Position numbers and translations under genes: made by a program
Part shown: in pieces, positions 35,890 to 44,278 of the stretch
Layout of the letters: every line of letters begins with the position of its first letter
Position numbering within the stretch: position 1 is the stretch's first letter
DNA from: Maribacter_C sp047345145
GTDB taxonomy: Bacteria; Bacteroidota; Bacteroidia; Flavobacteriales; Flavobacteriaceae
Length of the DNA: 64,000 nt
Direction: 5' to 3'
Assembly: GCF_047345145.1 (NCBI RefSeq)
Contig: NZ_JBLFER010000006.1
Location: 237,189 to 301,188 of the forward strand
The notes under the pieces: generated by a model
What the model saw: the letters and a program-made list of their open reading frames with translations, nothing else
Told to the model about the DNA's origin: nothing
The model's database searches: none

Positions 35890-36132
35890 TTAAGCTTGGT
35901 GTTTTTCATCTAAACGGTTCATTAATCTCACATATAAAAAAATGAGTATGATAAACCCTAACAATGACCCTTGAACCGCGAACCAAAAACCGAGGGGAAA
36001 TCCGCCTATTCGAAATTGATTAAGCCAATCAGCCATGAGTATTGGAAGTATGACTGCAATAAAACACCATATTGGCATTAAAACCAACAAGTATTTAACA
36101 TTGGATTTCCAGTATGATTTCGAATCTTTCAT
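35890..36132 (-). CDS. DUF4212 small membrane subunit of the symporter
   Basis: The 80-residue protein has two hydrophobic helices (about 12-32 and 48-68) with FAVQGSLLGFIILIFLYVRLMNRLD, the DUF4212 pattern. Such proteins are regularly encoded directly before SSS symporters and are thought to be a small subunit. It lies 20 bases after paaK. Confidence 0.87.
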   Translation of the reverse strand: MKDSKSYWKSNVKYLLVLMPIWCFIAVILPILMADWLNQFRIGGFPLGFWFAVQGSLLGFIILIFLYVRLMNRLDEKHQA

Positions 36133-36152
36133 TGGATTGCTTTTAATGGAAC

Positions 36153-37490
36153 CTACTCCCTTAAGTCAACAATTCTGCTGAGTTTACCACCTTCGCTTTT
36201 AGGAATTTGATTATGTGCCATCAAGGTTACATTCATGGAGATTCCTATATTATCTTTAATTTTCTTTCCCAATCTTTTACTTAGAAAACTAAGTTTCTCA
36301 TTTTCATTAACCATCTCACTGGTTAAAACTCCGTTTACATTTTGACTCTTTCCATAATTTTGAGAGAGTTCTACCTTTACCTCTACTTTATCCATTATAC
36401 CCTGTTTTGTAACCACTAATTGATAGTTCGGAACCAGTTCAACAAAATCATGGATAAGCTCTTCAACTTGGGTGTGAAACAAATTGACCCCTCTAATTAT
36501 TAACATATCATCAGCTCTCCCCTTGATTGCACTCATTTTAATATGAGTTCTAGAGCCTTGTTGGTCATAATCTATGCTACATATATCATTAGTCCAATAC
36601 CTTACAAAAGGCATAGCCTCTTTCGTTAGGGTTGTAAATACTAAAACGCCCTCTTCTCCATAAGGTAAAGGCTCACCAGTATATCTATCTACAACTTCTG
36701 GAAAAAAGTGGTCTTCCCATATATAGCTACCTGTGCCTTTTTCATCATATGCTTCCTGAGATACTCCCGGACCTATTACTTCACTTAAACCAAAAATGTT
36801 AGTTGCAACCACCCCCAAGCTTTCTTCAACTTGTTGTCTTATACCTTCTGTCCATGGTTCTGCACCTAAGACTGCATATTTCAAATTTAATTCCGAAAGT
36901 GAAATTCCTCTTTTTTTCAATTCAGCTCCTATAGTCTGCGCATAGGAGGGTGTACAACAAATAACCTCAGATTTAAAATCTCTTAAGAGATTTATTTGTC
37001 TTTCGGTCATGCCTCCCGAAACTGGTATTACGGACAACCCAAGCTTTTCACCTCCATAATGAACACCTATTCCTCCCGTAAACAATCCGTAACCATAGGC
37101 ATTGTGCAATTTCATTCCTGGCTTTGCACCAGCTGCGGCCAATGACCGGGCCACAACTTCAGAAAACAACTCTAAATCGTTTTCAGTGTAGGCTACCACA
37201 GTTGGTTTACCTGTTGTTCCACTTGAACAATGAATTCTTGCTAATTCACTTTCTGGTACGGTCAAAAAGCCAAATGGGTAATTATCTCGTAAGTCTGTTT
37301 TTTTTGTAAACGGAAGCTTATGAATATCATTTATTGATTTAATATCGGAAACCTTAATTCCTTTTTCATCAAATGCCTTTTTGTAAAAGGGTACTTTCTC
37401 GTATACGGTATTCACCAAATTAACCAATCTTCTACTTTGTAACTCTCTGAGTTCTGTCAACTCTAATGTCTCTATTTCCTTATTAAACAT
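36153..37490 (-). CDS. paaK: phenylacetate-CoA ligase PaaK
   Basis: The 445-residue adenylate-forming ligase activates phenylacetate to phenylacetyl-CoA. The ATP-binding loop CSSGTTGKPTVV is at 88-99, with YGYGLFTGGIGVHYGGEKLG and FGLSEVIGPGVSQE typical of PaaK. The C-terminal lid has RADDMLIIRGVNLF. Full length, no defects. It supplies the substrate of the rightward operon. Confidence 0.95.
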   Translation of the reverse strand: MFNKEIETLELTELRELQSRRLVNLVNTVYEKVPFYKKAFDEKGIKVSDIKSINDIHKLPFTKKTDLRDNYPFGFLTVPESELARIHCSSGTTGKPTVVAYTENDLELFSEVVARSLAAAGAKPGMKLHNAYGYGLFTGGIGVHYGGEKLGLSVIPVSGGMTERQINLLRDFKSEVICCTPSYAQTIGAELKKRGISLSELNLKYAVLGAEPWTEGIRQQVEESLGVVATNIFGLSEVIGPGVSQEAYDEKGTGSYIWEDHFFPEVVDRYTGEPLPYGEEGVLVFTTLTKEAMPFVRYWTNDICSIDYDQQGSRTHIKMSAIKGRADDMLIIRGVNLFHTQVEELIHDFVELVPNYQLVVTKQGIMDKVEVKVELSQNYGKSQNVNGVLTSEMVNENEKLSFLSKRLGKKIKDNIGISMNVTLMAHNQIPKSEGGKLSRIVDLRE

Positions 37491-37590
37491 TTGTTATTCT
37501 TTTAGTCCAACAGAAAAGAAACTGTTGTTGTTATGCCCCAAGCACTGATTCCTACAATGGATAGATTTAATTTGCTAATTTCAACTTCTA

Positions 37591-39045
37591 TTACTTAATA
37601 AGTTCATAAACCATAGAAGCAATCTTAAGTAGTTTTTTATCAGAACCTTCAGGACTTTCTAAATGTATCCCCACGGGCAACCCTTCTTTTGTAACTCCAG
37701 CAGGAATGCTGATTCCAGGAATACCTGCATAACTGCTTGGATTCATATTTTGAAGAAGAGTGGGGAAAGTTGGGACTTGCTTTCCATTCAATTCAATTGT
37801 TTCATCACATCCAGCAATGGGTCTGGCTTCTACAGGAGAGGTTGGGAATAGTAGCACGTCTAAATCATACTTGTCAAAGTGCTCCTGATAAGTTCTTTGT
37901 AACCTAGGACGTTCTTCGGTAATGGCAAAATCATACGTTTCATTGGTATTTATTGCCCCTGAATCGAATAAACCTTTTACATCTGGAGAGGAAATTTTAG
38001 AAGTCAAATCTTCATATGAAATCCCCGGAGCGTGTTTTTCTAAGTACTTATTTAAAGACAAATAGGTTTCATGAAAGACAATATTTATGCTTTCCGACAA
38101 TAATTCAGGAATACCTTCTATGTCTATCTCCACCAATTGAATTCCGTTAGATTTTAGTTTTTGAATTGTCTCTTCACTAATTCGACTCACTTCTGATGAT
38201 AAATTATCATAGAAGTAAGCTCTTGGAATTCCAATTCTAATTGATTTAGCGTCTATTTTGATATCATTGCTTTGGTTTGTTATGACCTCGTCAAGTAAAA
38301 TTATTTCTTCCATTGATTTTGCTATCAAACCAGGAGTATCTCTAGTTGTTGATAATGGTACAACTCCTTCGGAGGAGTAAACTCCTGCAGTTGGTCTAAA
38401 ACCAAATACACCACATAATGCAGCTGGAACTCTACAAGACCCCCCAGTATCTGTGCCTAATCCAACGTTAACTACTCCCACTTTTACGGCAGCAGCAGTG
38501 CCGCCGCTGCTTCCCCCAGCAAACAGTGTTGAATCATAAGGATTTTTCACCGGTCCGAAATGACGGTTGTTGCTAGTAAGACCGAAGGCAAGTTCATGCA
38601 TGTTGGTTTTACCCATAACTATAGCTCCCGCATCTCTTAACTTTTTTACTAATTCAGCATCAGTTTTTGGAATAAAATTTTCCAAAGCAGGTGTGCCCGC
38701 AGAGGTCGGAAAGTCAGATGTATTGAAGTTATCTTTTACTACAATTGGCAATCCGAATAATGGGGCGGATTTATTAATTCCTTTAAGAGAGTTAATAACG
38801 AGGTGTTTGTTATTGTTCGGGTCGGTAGTAAATAAATTAAGTGATTTATTATGGTCTAAATTTATAGTGTCATAAAGTGATAAAAGATATGTTTCTAAAG
38901 TCTGAATATCCTTTTTGAAAATTTCGATTTGCTCTACCGAGGTTTTATTTTTAATCATACTCATAGTTATGGTTTCTTTACTTTTCGTTTTGCAGCCAAA
39001 TAAAAAAAAGCTGCTCAAAAAGATACATTTAAAGATTGATTTCAT
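37591..39045 (-). CDS. lipoprotein amidase (amidase signature family)
   Basis: The 484-residue amidase-signature hydrolase has the full Ser-cisSer-Lys triad: Lys104 (VVKDNFN), Ser179 (GGSSGG) and Ser203 (GTDTGGSC). A lipoprotein signal with Cys18 (FFLFGC) places it on the outside of a membrane. Between a TonB receptor and PaaK it may free phenylacetate from phenylacetamide or a similar amide before uptake. Substrate is inferred only from position; indoleacetamide or peptide amides are alternatives. Confidence 0.82.
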   Translation of the reverse strand: MKSIFKCIFLSSFFLFGCKTKSKETITMSMIKNKTSVEQIEIFKKDIQTLETYLLSLYDTINLDHNKSLNLFTTDPNNNKHLVINSLKGINKSAPLFGLPIVVKDNFNTSDFPTSAGTPALENFIPKTDAELVKKLRDAGAIVMGKTNMHELAFGLTSNNRHFGPVKNPYDSTLFAGGSSGGTAAAVKVGVVNVGLGTDTGGSCRVPAALCGVFGFRPTAGVYSSEGVVPLSTTRDTPGLIAKSMEEIILLDEVITNQSNDIKIDAKSIRIGIPRAYFYDNLSSEVSRISEETIQKLKSNGIQLVEIDIEGIPELLSESINIVFHETYLSLNKYLEKHAPGISYEDLTSKISSPDVKGLFDSGAINTNETYDFAITEERPRLQRTYQEHFDKYDLDVLLFPTSPVEARPIAGCDETIELNGKQVPTFPTLLQNMNPSSYAGIPGISIPAGVTKEGLPVGIHLESPEGSDKKLLKIASMVYELIK

Positions 39046-39162
39046 AGTTCCACAAGTTTAATAAATAAAGAATTAATTGTCTATTTTGATTGCAAAGCAC
39101 CTATTCCAAAACTACATTCGAAATAAGTGCTTGGCCAACTTAAACTAACTCAAACTTACTTT

Positions 39163-41868
39163 TTATTTCAAGCCATATCGAAAACCAACATAATATATAG
39201 AACCAACAGCTGGACCTCCATATACATAAGAGTACTCTTGATTAAAAATATTACTTCCACCCAAAGTTATCTTTGAGTCCCATTTCGGAATTTTTATACC
39301 AAAGCTTGCATCCGTAGTGTTTACCTCTGGAATTACTGTAGCTCCAAATGATGATTCATATTCATATTCGGAGGTTGCTTTAAAAGAAATGTTAAAACTC
39401 AAATTATCATTTTTACCAAACCCAGTATTGCTAAAGGAAGCTTGAAAACGATTTTGCGGAGTATTAAAACGTAAACTCCTTTTAAAAGTAGCTTTATCCG
39501 TACCTCCTTGTAGTGAAGGGTCATAATCGGGAATGTCAAAAGAACTATTTGTATAGTTAAACCCTAGTTGGAAATTGTTTGGTAAAACATAATCCAATCC
39601 TAGTGATAACCCATCAGATGTAACAGTTTGCTCAAGGTTATAATACCATAAAAAGGCTCTTGCATCTGGTCCCGGACCTGCTGCTGTAAATCCGAATAAA
39701 GCCGGAAGTTGTATTGCAATGAAATTTGGATACCAAGTTTTATAGTAACTTAAATCTACTCGTAACTTTTTATTAAATACCAACCCTTTATATCCAACTT
39801 CGAAAGTTCTATTTTCTTCGGGTTGAACTGCGGTTCGACCTAAAGATTCTCTAACCTGATTCCCTGTAATTACATTGCCAGTAGCCCCAGTATATTGATA
39901 ATTGTCTAAATTAACTTGACTAGTTCCAAGTATTGTGAACCCAGGAAATAACTCAAAATTGATAAATGATTCTTGAAGACCCGGATTACGAAAAGCTGAC
40001 TGATAAGAAACTCTGAAATTATGATTCTTGTTTTCATCAGGACTTAAAACAGCGGTTATTCTTGGAGTGAAATTACCGTCATAGTTTTCATTTTTATCAT
40101 ACCTCAAAGAGCCAGTGAGCTTCAATTTGTCATTGAATATTCCCGTGGAAGCTTGTACAAAACCACCATATTGAGAATAGTTAATGACATCGGTAAAGTT
40201 ATTATCTCTATTATCATTAAAGAAAGTACCCTCAGAATCTACAGTATAGCGTCTAAAATTTGCACCAACCTGCAACTCGAAATTTTCAAACTTGTCTGAA
40301 AAGTCATAGTTCAAATCACCATGTACAAAACCACTATTGTCTAAGAATTTAGAACCTCCATTAAGTACATCTGCACTAGCCAAAGCATTTTCTTTGGCCT
40401 GATTAAAGTCATTAATTCTACTCTCAAGAATATTTCCGTTCGCATCTAAATAGTCATCTGCAAATGTTCTAGCTTCTTTAGGAGAGCCACCATTGTCAAT
40501 TATAGACTGGTAATCTGCAATCCAGTCCTGGTTTGGTTTTAAGCCTTGTTGAATGAAATCAGCTGTTAAGAAGCCAATAGAACTCCTGTTGGCTGTTTGT
40601 TTTGAGCTATAAACCCTGGCAGTGAAGTTCTTGCTCTTAGCTTCTAACTTATGGTGCGTTTGTGCAAAATCTTCAAAAGGATAAAAGGTTGTAATCCTGA
40701 ATGAAAAATCATTATGGGCATGTTTAAATTGATAATTAATTTCCCAATCTTCACTAGGTCTATAGTGTAAGGAAGCATTCACTCTATAGTTTTTTACATC
40801 ACCGTCATACAAATCACCATCTAAAATGCCTGTTCGCGTGACAGGTGTTCCATCGGTTAATGAAAGTACTCCTACACCAAAATCACCATCACCATACCTA
40901 TTGACTGCATTGTAAAAATTTGCATTGTTTATATCAGTGCCTAGCAGGTTTTCTCTATTGTCAAAATCACCAGCTCCTGTTTTATAATCGAGACTACCAC
41001 CAATCCAATCTGTCGCTGACCGATGGTTACCATCAAATTTAAAAGCTAACTTATCACTAAATACATGTGCATAGCGAATACTATAATCGTTATATGAATT
41101 CGTACCTGCTGTCGATTGTCTGGTCATTCCTGTTTTCCATTCCATACTAAAACCAGGGAAGTCAAATGGATTTTTTGTAAACATCAATACCATTCCATTG
41201 AAAGCGTCCGGACCATAAAGGGCAGATGAAGAACCAGGTATCAATTCAACACTACGTAAGTCAAGAGCTGTCGCACCAGCTGTATTTCCGATTATTCCAA
41301 AACCGGGAGTAGTAATATCAATACCGTCAATGTGTTGTATAAATCGTAGATTATTAGGATCGGCAAATCCACGTGCATTAATTGAAGTGAAACTCATACT
41401 TCCTGTATTTGCTTGAACACCTTTCAAACTGGTCAATGTTTCATAGACATCCGCTGAAGCGGAGTTATTAAGTTTTTTAACACCCAGTTGTTCAATACTA
41501 ATAGGCGCTTCAAGTAACTTTTCCTTGAAACGTGATGCACCCACTACCACAGGATTTAGGGAAAACGCATCTTCCTCTAATTCAATAATTACATTTGAGC
41601 TATTTGATTCACCAACTATTACCTCTTTTGTTTTGAACCCAAGATAGGATGCGCTAATAGTAATTGGAAAAGCTTGATTCGATTCCAAGGTGAATTTTCC
41701 GTTTTCGTCCGTCGTTGCACCATTCGTGGTGCCTTTTTCAATGATGTTAACTCCCAAAAGAGGTTCTCCTTGAGATGAGACAATACCTGTTACCGTTACT
41801 TGAGCCATAATGAAGCCTGTGCTTAGTAAGGTAAACAGAAGAATAAGTTTAGTTTTCATATTTTTCAT
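39163..41868 (-). CDS. TonB-dependent outer-membrane receptor with N-terminal CarboxypepD-like domain
   Basis: The 901-residue receptor has a signal peptide (1-22, ending FIMAQ), a carboxypeptidase-regulatory-like domain (about 23-110; GEPLLGVNIIEKGTTNGATTD), a plug domain (about 115-230) and a long beta-barrel ending YVGFRYGLK. It lacks a SusD partner. It heads the leftward phenylacetate gene set and carries the shared operator, so it probably imports an aromatic amide or acid across the outer membrane. Confidence 0.9.
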   Translation of the reverse strand: MKNMKTKLILLFTLLSTGFIMAQVTVTGIVSSQGEPLLGVNIIEKGTTNGATTDENGKFTLESNQAFPITISASYLGFKTKEVIVGESNSSNVIIELEEDAFSLNPVVVGASRFKEKLLEAPISIEQLGVKKLNNSASADVYETLTSLKGVQANTGSMSFTSINARGFADPNNLRFIQHIDGIDITTPGFGIIGNTAGATALDLRSVELIPGSSSALYGPDAFNGMVLMFTKNPFDFPGFSMEWKTGMTRQSTAGTNSYNDYSIRYAHVFSDKLAFKFDGNHRSATDWIGGSLDYKTGAGDFDNRENLLGTDINNANFYNAVNRYGDGDFGVGVLSLTDGTPVTRTGILDGDLYDGDVKNYRVNASLHYRPSEDWEINYQFKHAHNDFSFRITTFYPFEDFAQTHHKLEAKSKNFTARVYSSKQTANRSSIGFLTADFIQQGLKPNQDWIADYQSIIDNGGSPKEARTFADDYLDANGNILESRINDFNQAKENALASADVLNGGSKFLDNSGFVHGDLNYDFSDKFENFELQVGANFRRYTVDSEGTFFNDNRDNNFTDVINYSQYGGFVQASTGIFNDKLKLTGSLRYDKNENYDGNFTPRITAVLSPDENKNHNFRVSYQSAFRNPGLQESFINFELFPGFTILGTSQVNLDNYQYTGATGNVITGNQVRESLGRTAVQPEENRTFEVGYKGLVFNKKLRVDLSYYKTWYPNFIAIQLPALFGFTAAGPGPDARAFLWYYNLEQTVTSDGLSLGLDYVLPNNFQLGFNYTNSSFDIPDYDPSLQGGTDKATFKRSLRFNTPQNRFQASFSNTGFGKNDNLSFNISFKATSEYEYESSFGATVIPEVNTTDASFGIKIPKWDSKITLGGSNIFNQEYSYVYGGPAVGSIYYVGFRYGLK

Positions 41869-41896
41869 TTATTGGTTAATTACCAGTAGTTAATTA

Positions 41897-41922
41897 CTAA
41901 CTAATGTTCGTTAGCAAATATA
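41897..41922 (-). promoter_or_regulatory. TonB-receptor promoter with TetR-type operator
   Basis: Read leftwards, TATATTTG (41922-41915) is a perfect -7 box. Directly after it lies the palindrome 41914-41897, CTAACGAACATTAGTTAG on the coding strand, which matches the paaE operator at 15 of 18 positions. A repressor here would cover the transcription start. No good TTG -33 box is seen at the usual distance. Confidence 0.72.
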
Positions 41923-42067
41923 AAAAAATATCTCATAAAACATGATGAAAGTCATTTTTTTGACTTTTCTGATTGTTATTTTCTCATTAAAGGCTCTTAA
42001 AAATTCTTATTTTATTAAGCTTAGGGCGGTTTTATTTAAAGCTTATTTTTTTGAAGGAACAGTGAAA

Positions 42068-43333
42068 TTAGTTTGGTTTCTTGTTATTATTAAGCTTCAT
42101 TTTTAAAACAGACATATCTTCACTCACCTTTTTTTCGATTACCCTTGCATATATTTGAGTCGTTGCTAGCTTGGTGTGACCTAGTAGTTTAGATACTGTT
42201 TCTATGGGAACACCATTGCTTAAGGTAACCGTTGTGGCGAAAGTATGTCTGGCCATATGGAAAGTGAGGTTTTTTTTAATTTCACACAGGTCGGCGATTT
42301 CTTTTAAATAGCTATTGAGTCTTTGATTAGAAATACTAGGCAGAAGACCTCCGGAAAATTTTGTTCGAGGATGTCTTTCATATTTTACAATTAAAGACTC
42401 TGCTTCAGGTAGTAATGGTATTTTGAATGGAGTACCCGTTTTCTTTCTATTTGCCATAATCCAGTTACCTCCGTCAATACCCAATACAATACTATTACGA
42501 TTGAGCTTAATAATATCTCCATAAGATATTCCTGTATAGCAACTAAAGACAAATAAGTCTTTGACAACTGATAGCCGCTCAATAGATGGCGATAGTTTTT
42601 TAACTCTTTCAAGTTCGGCCTCAGTAAGAAATTCTCTTTCTCTTTTTTCCAGTTTGGGTTTGAATTTCACGAAAGGATCACGACCTATCCATTCCATATG
42701 ATAGGCCAAAGTAATCATTTTTCTTAGCCGCTGAATGTGCTTCATAACGGCATTGTTTCCTATTTTTCCTTGGTAATGGTTGGGCTGGTATGCCCTTAGA
42801 AAGCTTTCGAAACTTAGTACGAATGAATAGTCCAAATCTTGTAAATATCTATCCTCGGATTTAAACTTTTTTGATAAGAACCTTAAAATATACTTTTGAC
42901 TGGTTCGATAATGACAAAGTGTTTTCGCACACAGTTTTTCTGCCATTGTTTCGTTGTGATAGTCAAATATATCTTTTAGGGAATAAATTCTTTTATCTTC
43001 CCCAAGAAATCTTAATTTGATTAGTTGCGGGGTGATAACTCTCGATTCCGCCTTTAAATCTCGATAATAATTGACTATTTCGGATTTTACTTCGTCTAAA
43101 TAGAAATTTACTTCTCTAGCTTTTTGACCATTACCTTTCGCTCGTTGTCTTTTCGAATCCCAAGAATCAATATTTACCTTCTGTTTGAGGCTGATATTGA
43201 CTTTTTTTCCATTCACAGTGATTCTGACATAAATCTTACATTGATTATTTTTGTCAACTCTTTGGGTGTAAATCCAAAAAAGTATTGAAAATGTGGTTGT
43301 ACTTCGCATGTTTTTCGTCTTTAAATGAAACAA
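42068..43333 (-). CDS. int: tyrosine recombinase, IntDOT type (ICE integrase)
   Basis: The 421-residue integrase has an N-terminal arm-binding domain (about 10-100), a SAM-like core-binding domain (about 115-215) and a catalytic domain. His359-x-x-Arg362, His386 (GHT) and Tyr395 are present. The first catalytic Arg is missing: CYTGISYGDI (265-274) has Ser270 where most family members have Arg, the known peculiarity of IntDOT-like enzymes. An alternative start at residue 9 (MRSTTTF) is possible. It lies beside tRNA-Lys, so it probably integrates there. Confidence 0.92.
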   Translation of the reverse strand: MFHLKTKNMRSTTTFSILFWIYTQRVDKNNQCKIYVRITVNGKKVNISLKQKVNIDSWDSKRQRAKGNGQKAREVNFYLDEVKSEIVNYYRDLKAESRVITPQLIKLRFLGEDKRIYSLKDIFDYHNETMAEKLCAKTLCHYRTSQKYILRFLSKKFKSEDRYLQDLDYSFVLSFESFLRAYQPNHYQGKIGNNAVMKHIQRLRKMITLAYHMEWIGRDPFVKFKPKLEKREREFLTEAELERVKKLSPSIERLSVVKDLFVFSCYTGISYGDIIKLNRNSIVLGIDGGNWIMANRKKTGTPFKIPLLPEAESLIVKYERHPRTKFSGGLLPSISNQRLNSYLKEIADLCEIKKNLTFHMARHTFATTVTLSNGVPIETVSKLLGHTKLATTQIYARVIEKKVSEDMSVLKMKLNNNKKPN

Positions 43334-43400
43334 TCAGTGAGACGAAAGTCAAATCAACAAAGCAAATTTTCGGGTAATAAGAAAGTCAATTTATAAAAGT

Positions 43401-43442
43401 GTTGACGATTTTGTTGACGATTTTAAAAAATGTTGACGATTT
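43401..43442. repeat. three direct repeats GTTGACGATTT (candidate integrase arm sites)
   Basis: GTTGACGATTT occurs at 43401-43411, 43413-43423 and 43432-43442, in the same orientation, the first two with a 12-base period. They lie between the integrase start and the tRNA, where arm-type integrase or Xis sites of tyrosine-recombinase elements are expected. Confidence 0.65.
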
Positions 43443-43494
43443 GTGAACTTTTAAAACCAAATCATATTAAATAAAATGACTCTCTTAAAAACAT

Positions 43495-43528
43495 AAAAGC
43501 TTGCTAATCATAAAATTAGCAAGCTTTT
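43495..43528 (-). terminator. terminator downstream of tRNA-Lys
   Basis: AAAAGCTTGCTAAT and ATTAGCAAGCTTTT form a perfect 14-bp stem with a 6-base loop, 25 bases past the tRNA 3' end. Read leftwards it ends in TTTTATGTTTTT. It should stop tRNA transcription before the integrase and may have been supplied by the element. Confidence 0.8.
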
Positions 43529-43552
43529 GATTCGGATTGATATCCTTTTCAG

Positions 43553-43625
43553 TGACCTGGCTGGGGCTCGAACCCAGGACCCTCTCCTTAAAAGGGAGAT
43601 GCTCTACCAACTGAGCTACCAGGTC
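43553..43625 (-). tRNA. tRNA-Lys (anticodon UUU)
   Basis: The 73-base cloverleaf reads leftwards. The acceptor GACCTGG pairs with CCAGGTC and the discriminator is A at 43553. The D arm is GCTC/GAGC. The anticodon stem TCTCC/GGAGA has loop CTTTTAA, anticodon TTT at 43590-43592. The T arm is CTGGG-TTCGAGC-CCCAG. CCA is not encoded. It is probably the ICE attachment site. Confidence 0.97.
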
Positions 43626-43660
43626 ATAATTTCAGTGCCAAGTTTTTCACTTAGCGGCTG

Positions 43661-43690
43661 CAAATATAAGTCCATTAATTTATTTCACAA
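43661..43690 (-). promoter_or_regulatory. tRNA-Lys promoter
   Basis: Read leftwards: TTG (43690-43688), a 19-base spacer, TATATTTG (43668-43661), then CAGCC. The same spacing and downstream CAGCC occur in both rRNA promoters at the right end of the window. Confidence 0.82.
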
Positions 43691-43762
43691 GTCGATTTTA
43701 AGAGAAATTTGAAATTCTTTTGAAATCAATTGTTTTTAGTTCAATTTTACCAAAAATAGAAG

Positions 43763-44278
43763 ATGCAAATAGTTTTAATAGGATACATGGGTAGTGGTAA
43801 AACTACAATTGGTAAACTTCTGGCTAAAAAATTGAAAATCAAATTTTTAGACCTTGATAGTCATATTGAGGAATCTGAAGGAACTTCTATTTCGAATATT
43901 TTTGCTGATAGAGGAGAGATTTACTTCCGCAAAAAGGAGGCTACAAGACTGAGAGCTATATTATCAAATGAAAAGGATTTTGTGCTTTCGGTAGGAGGGG
44001 GCACTCCTTGCTACGCAAATAATATGAATGCCATCTCTGAGGTGAACAAAAACGGAATCTATCTAAAAGTAGGTTTAGGCGAATTGGTCAAAAGACTATC
44101 AAATGAAAAGGCGCAAAGACCTTTAATCGCTAATATTCCAGAAGGAGACTTACATGAGTTCATCGGAAAACACTTGTTTGAAAGAAGCTTTTATTATAAT
44201 CAGGCAAATCATGTTGTCAATTGCGACGAAAAAAGTGCTGAGCAGATAGTAGCAGAGATAGAAGTTCTCCTAAGCTAA
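43763..44278 (+). CDS. aroK: shikimate kinase
   Basis: The 171-residue AroK phosphorylates shikimate with ATP in aromatic amino acid synthesis. Walker A GYMGSGKTTIG is at about 7-17, the substrate-binding DLDSHIE near 34-40, RGEIYFRKKE near 57-66 and VGGGTPC near 80-86. Full length. Its last 9 bases overlap the end of the convergent PRTase gene. Confidence 0.95.
   Translation: MQIVLIGYMGSGKTTIGKLLAKKLKIKFLDLDSHIEESEGTSISNIFADRGEIYFRKKEATRLRAILSNEKDFVLSVGGGTPCYANNMNAISEVNKNGIYLKVGLGELVKRLSNEKAQRPLIANIPEGDLHEFIGKHLFERSFYYNQANHVVNCDEKSAEQIVAEIEVLLS

Larger units (their letters stand above)
1..43553. mobile_element. CTnDOT-type integrative conjugative element (left end outside window)
   Basis: A tra operon (529-7763), an amidase, DnaC-like/HTH/RteC genes (15892-18623) and a tyrosine recombinase beside a tRNA-Lys gene (42068-43625) together have the layout of a Bacteroidota ICE. 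The integrase lies on the 3' side of the tRNA, as expected if the element entered the tRNA 3' end. Between the maintenance genes and the integrase lies the phenylacetate module, inferred to be cargo. No relaxase, coupling protein, traA-D genes or left att repeat was seen, so the element should continue left of the window. The right boundary is inferred. It is also possible that the integrase belongs to a separate island adjoining the ICE. Confidence 0.7.

Noticed and set aside
42016..42045. TAAGCTT/AAGCTTA inverted repeat after the integrase gene as a terminator
   Set aside because: The T run lies on the strand that does not transcribe the integrase, and no plus-strand gene ends there, so I do not call it.
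43527..43712. A 61-codon frame across the tRNA-Lys gene (contains GARTQDPLLKREMLYQLSYQ)
   Set aside because: It is the translation of the complementary strand of a tRNA, a common false protein; the cloverleaf explains the sequence fully.
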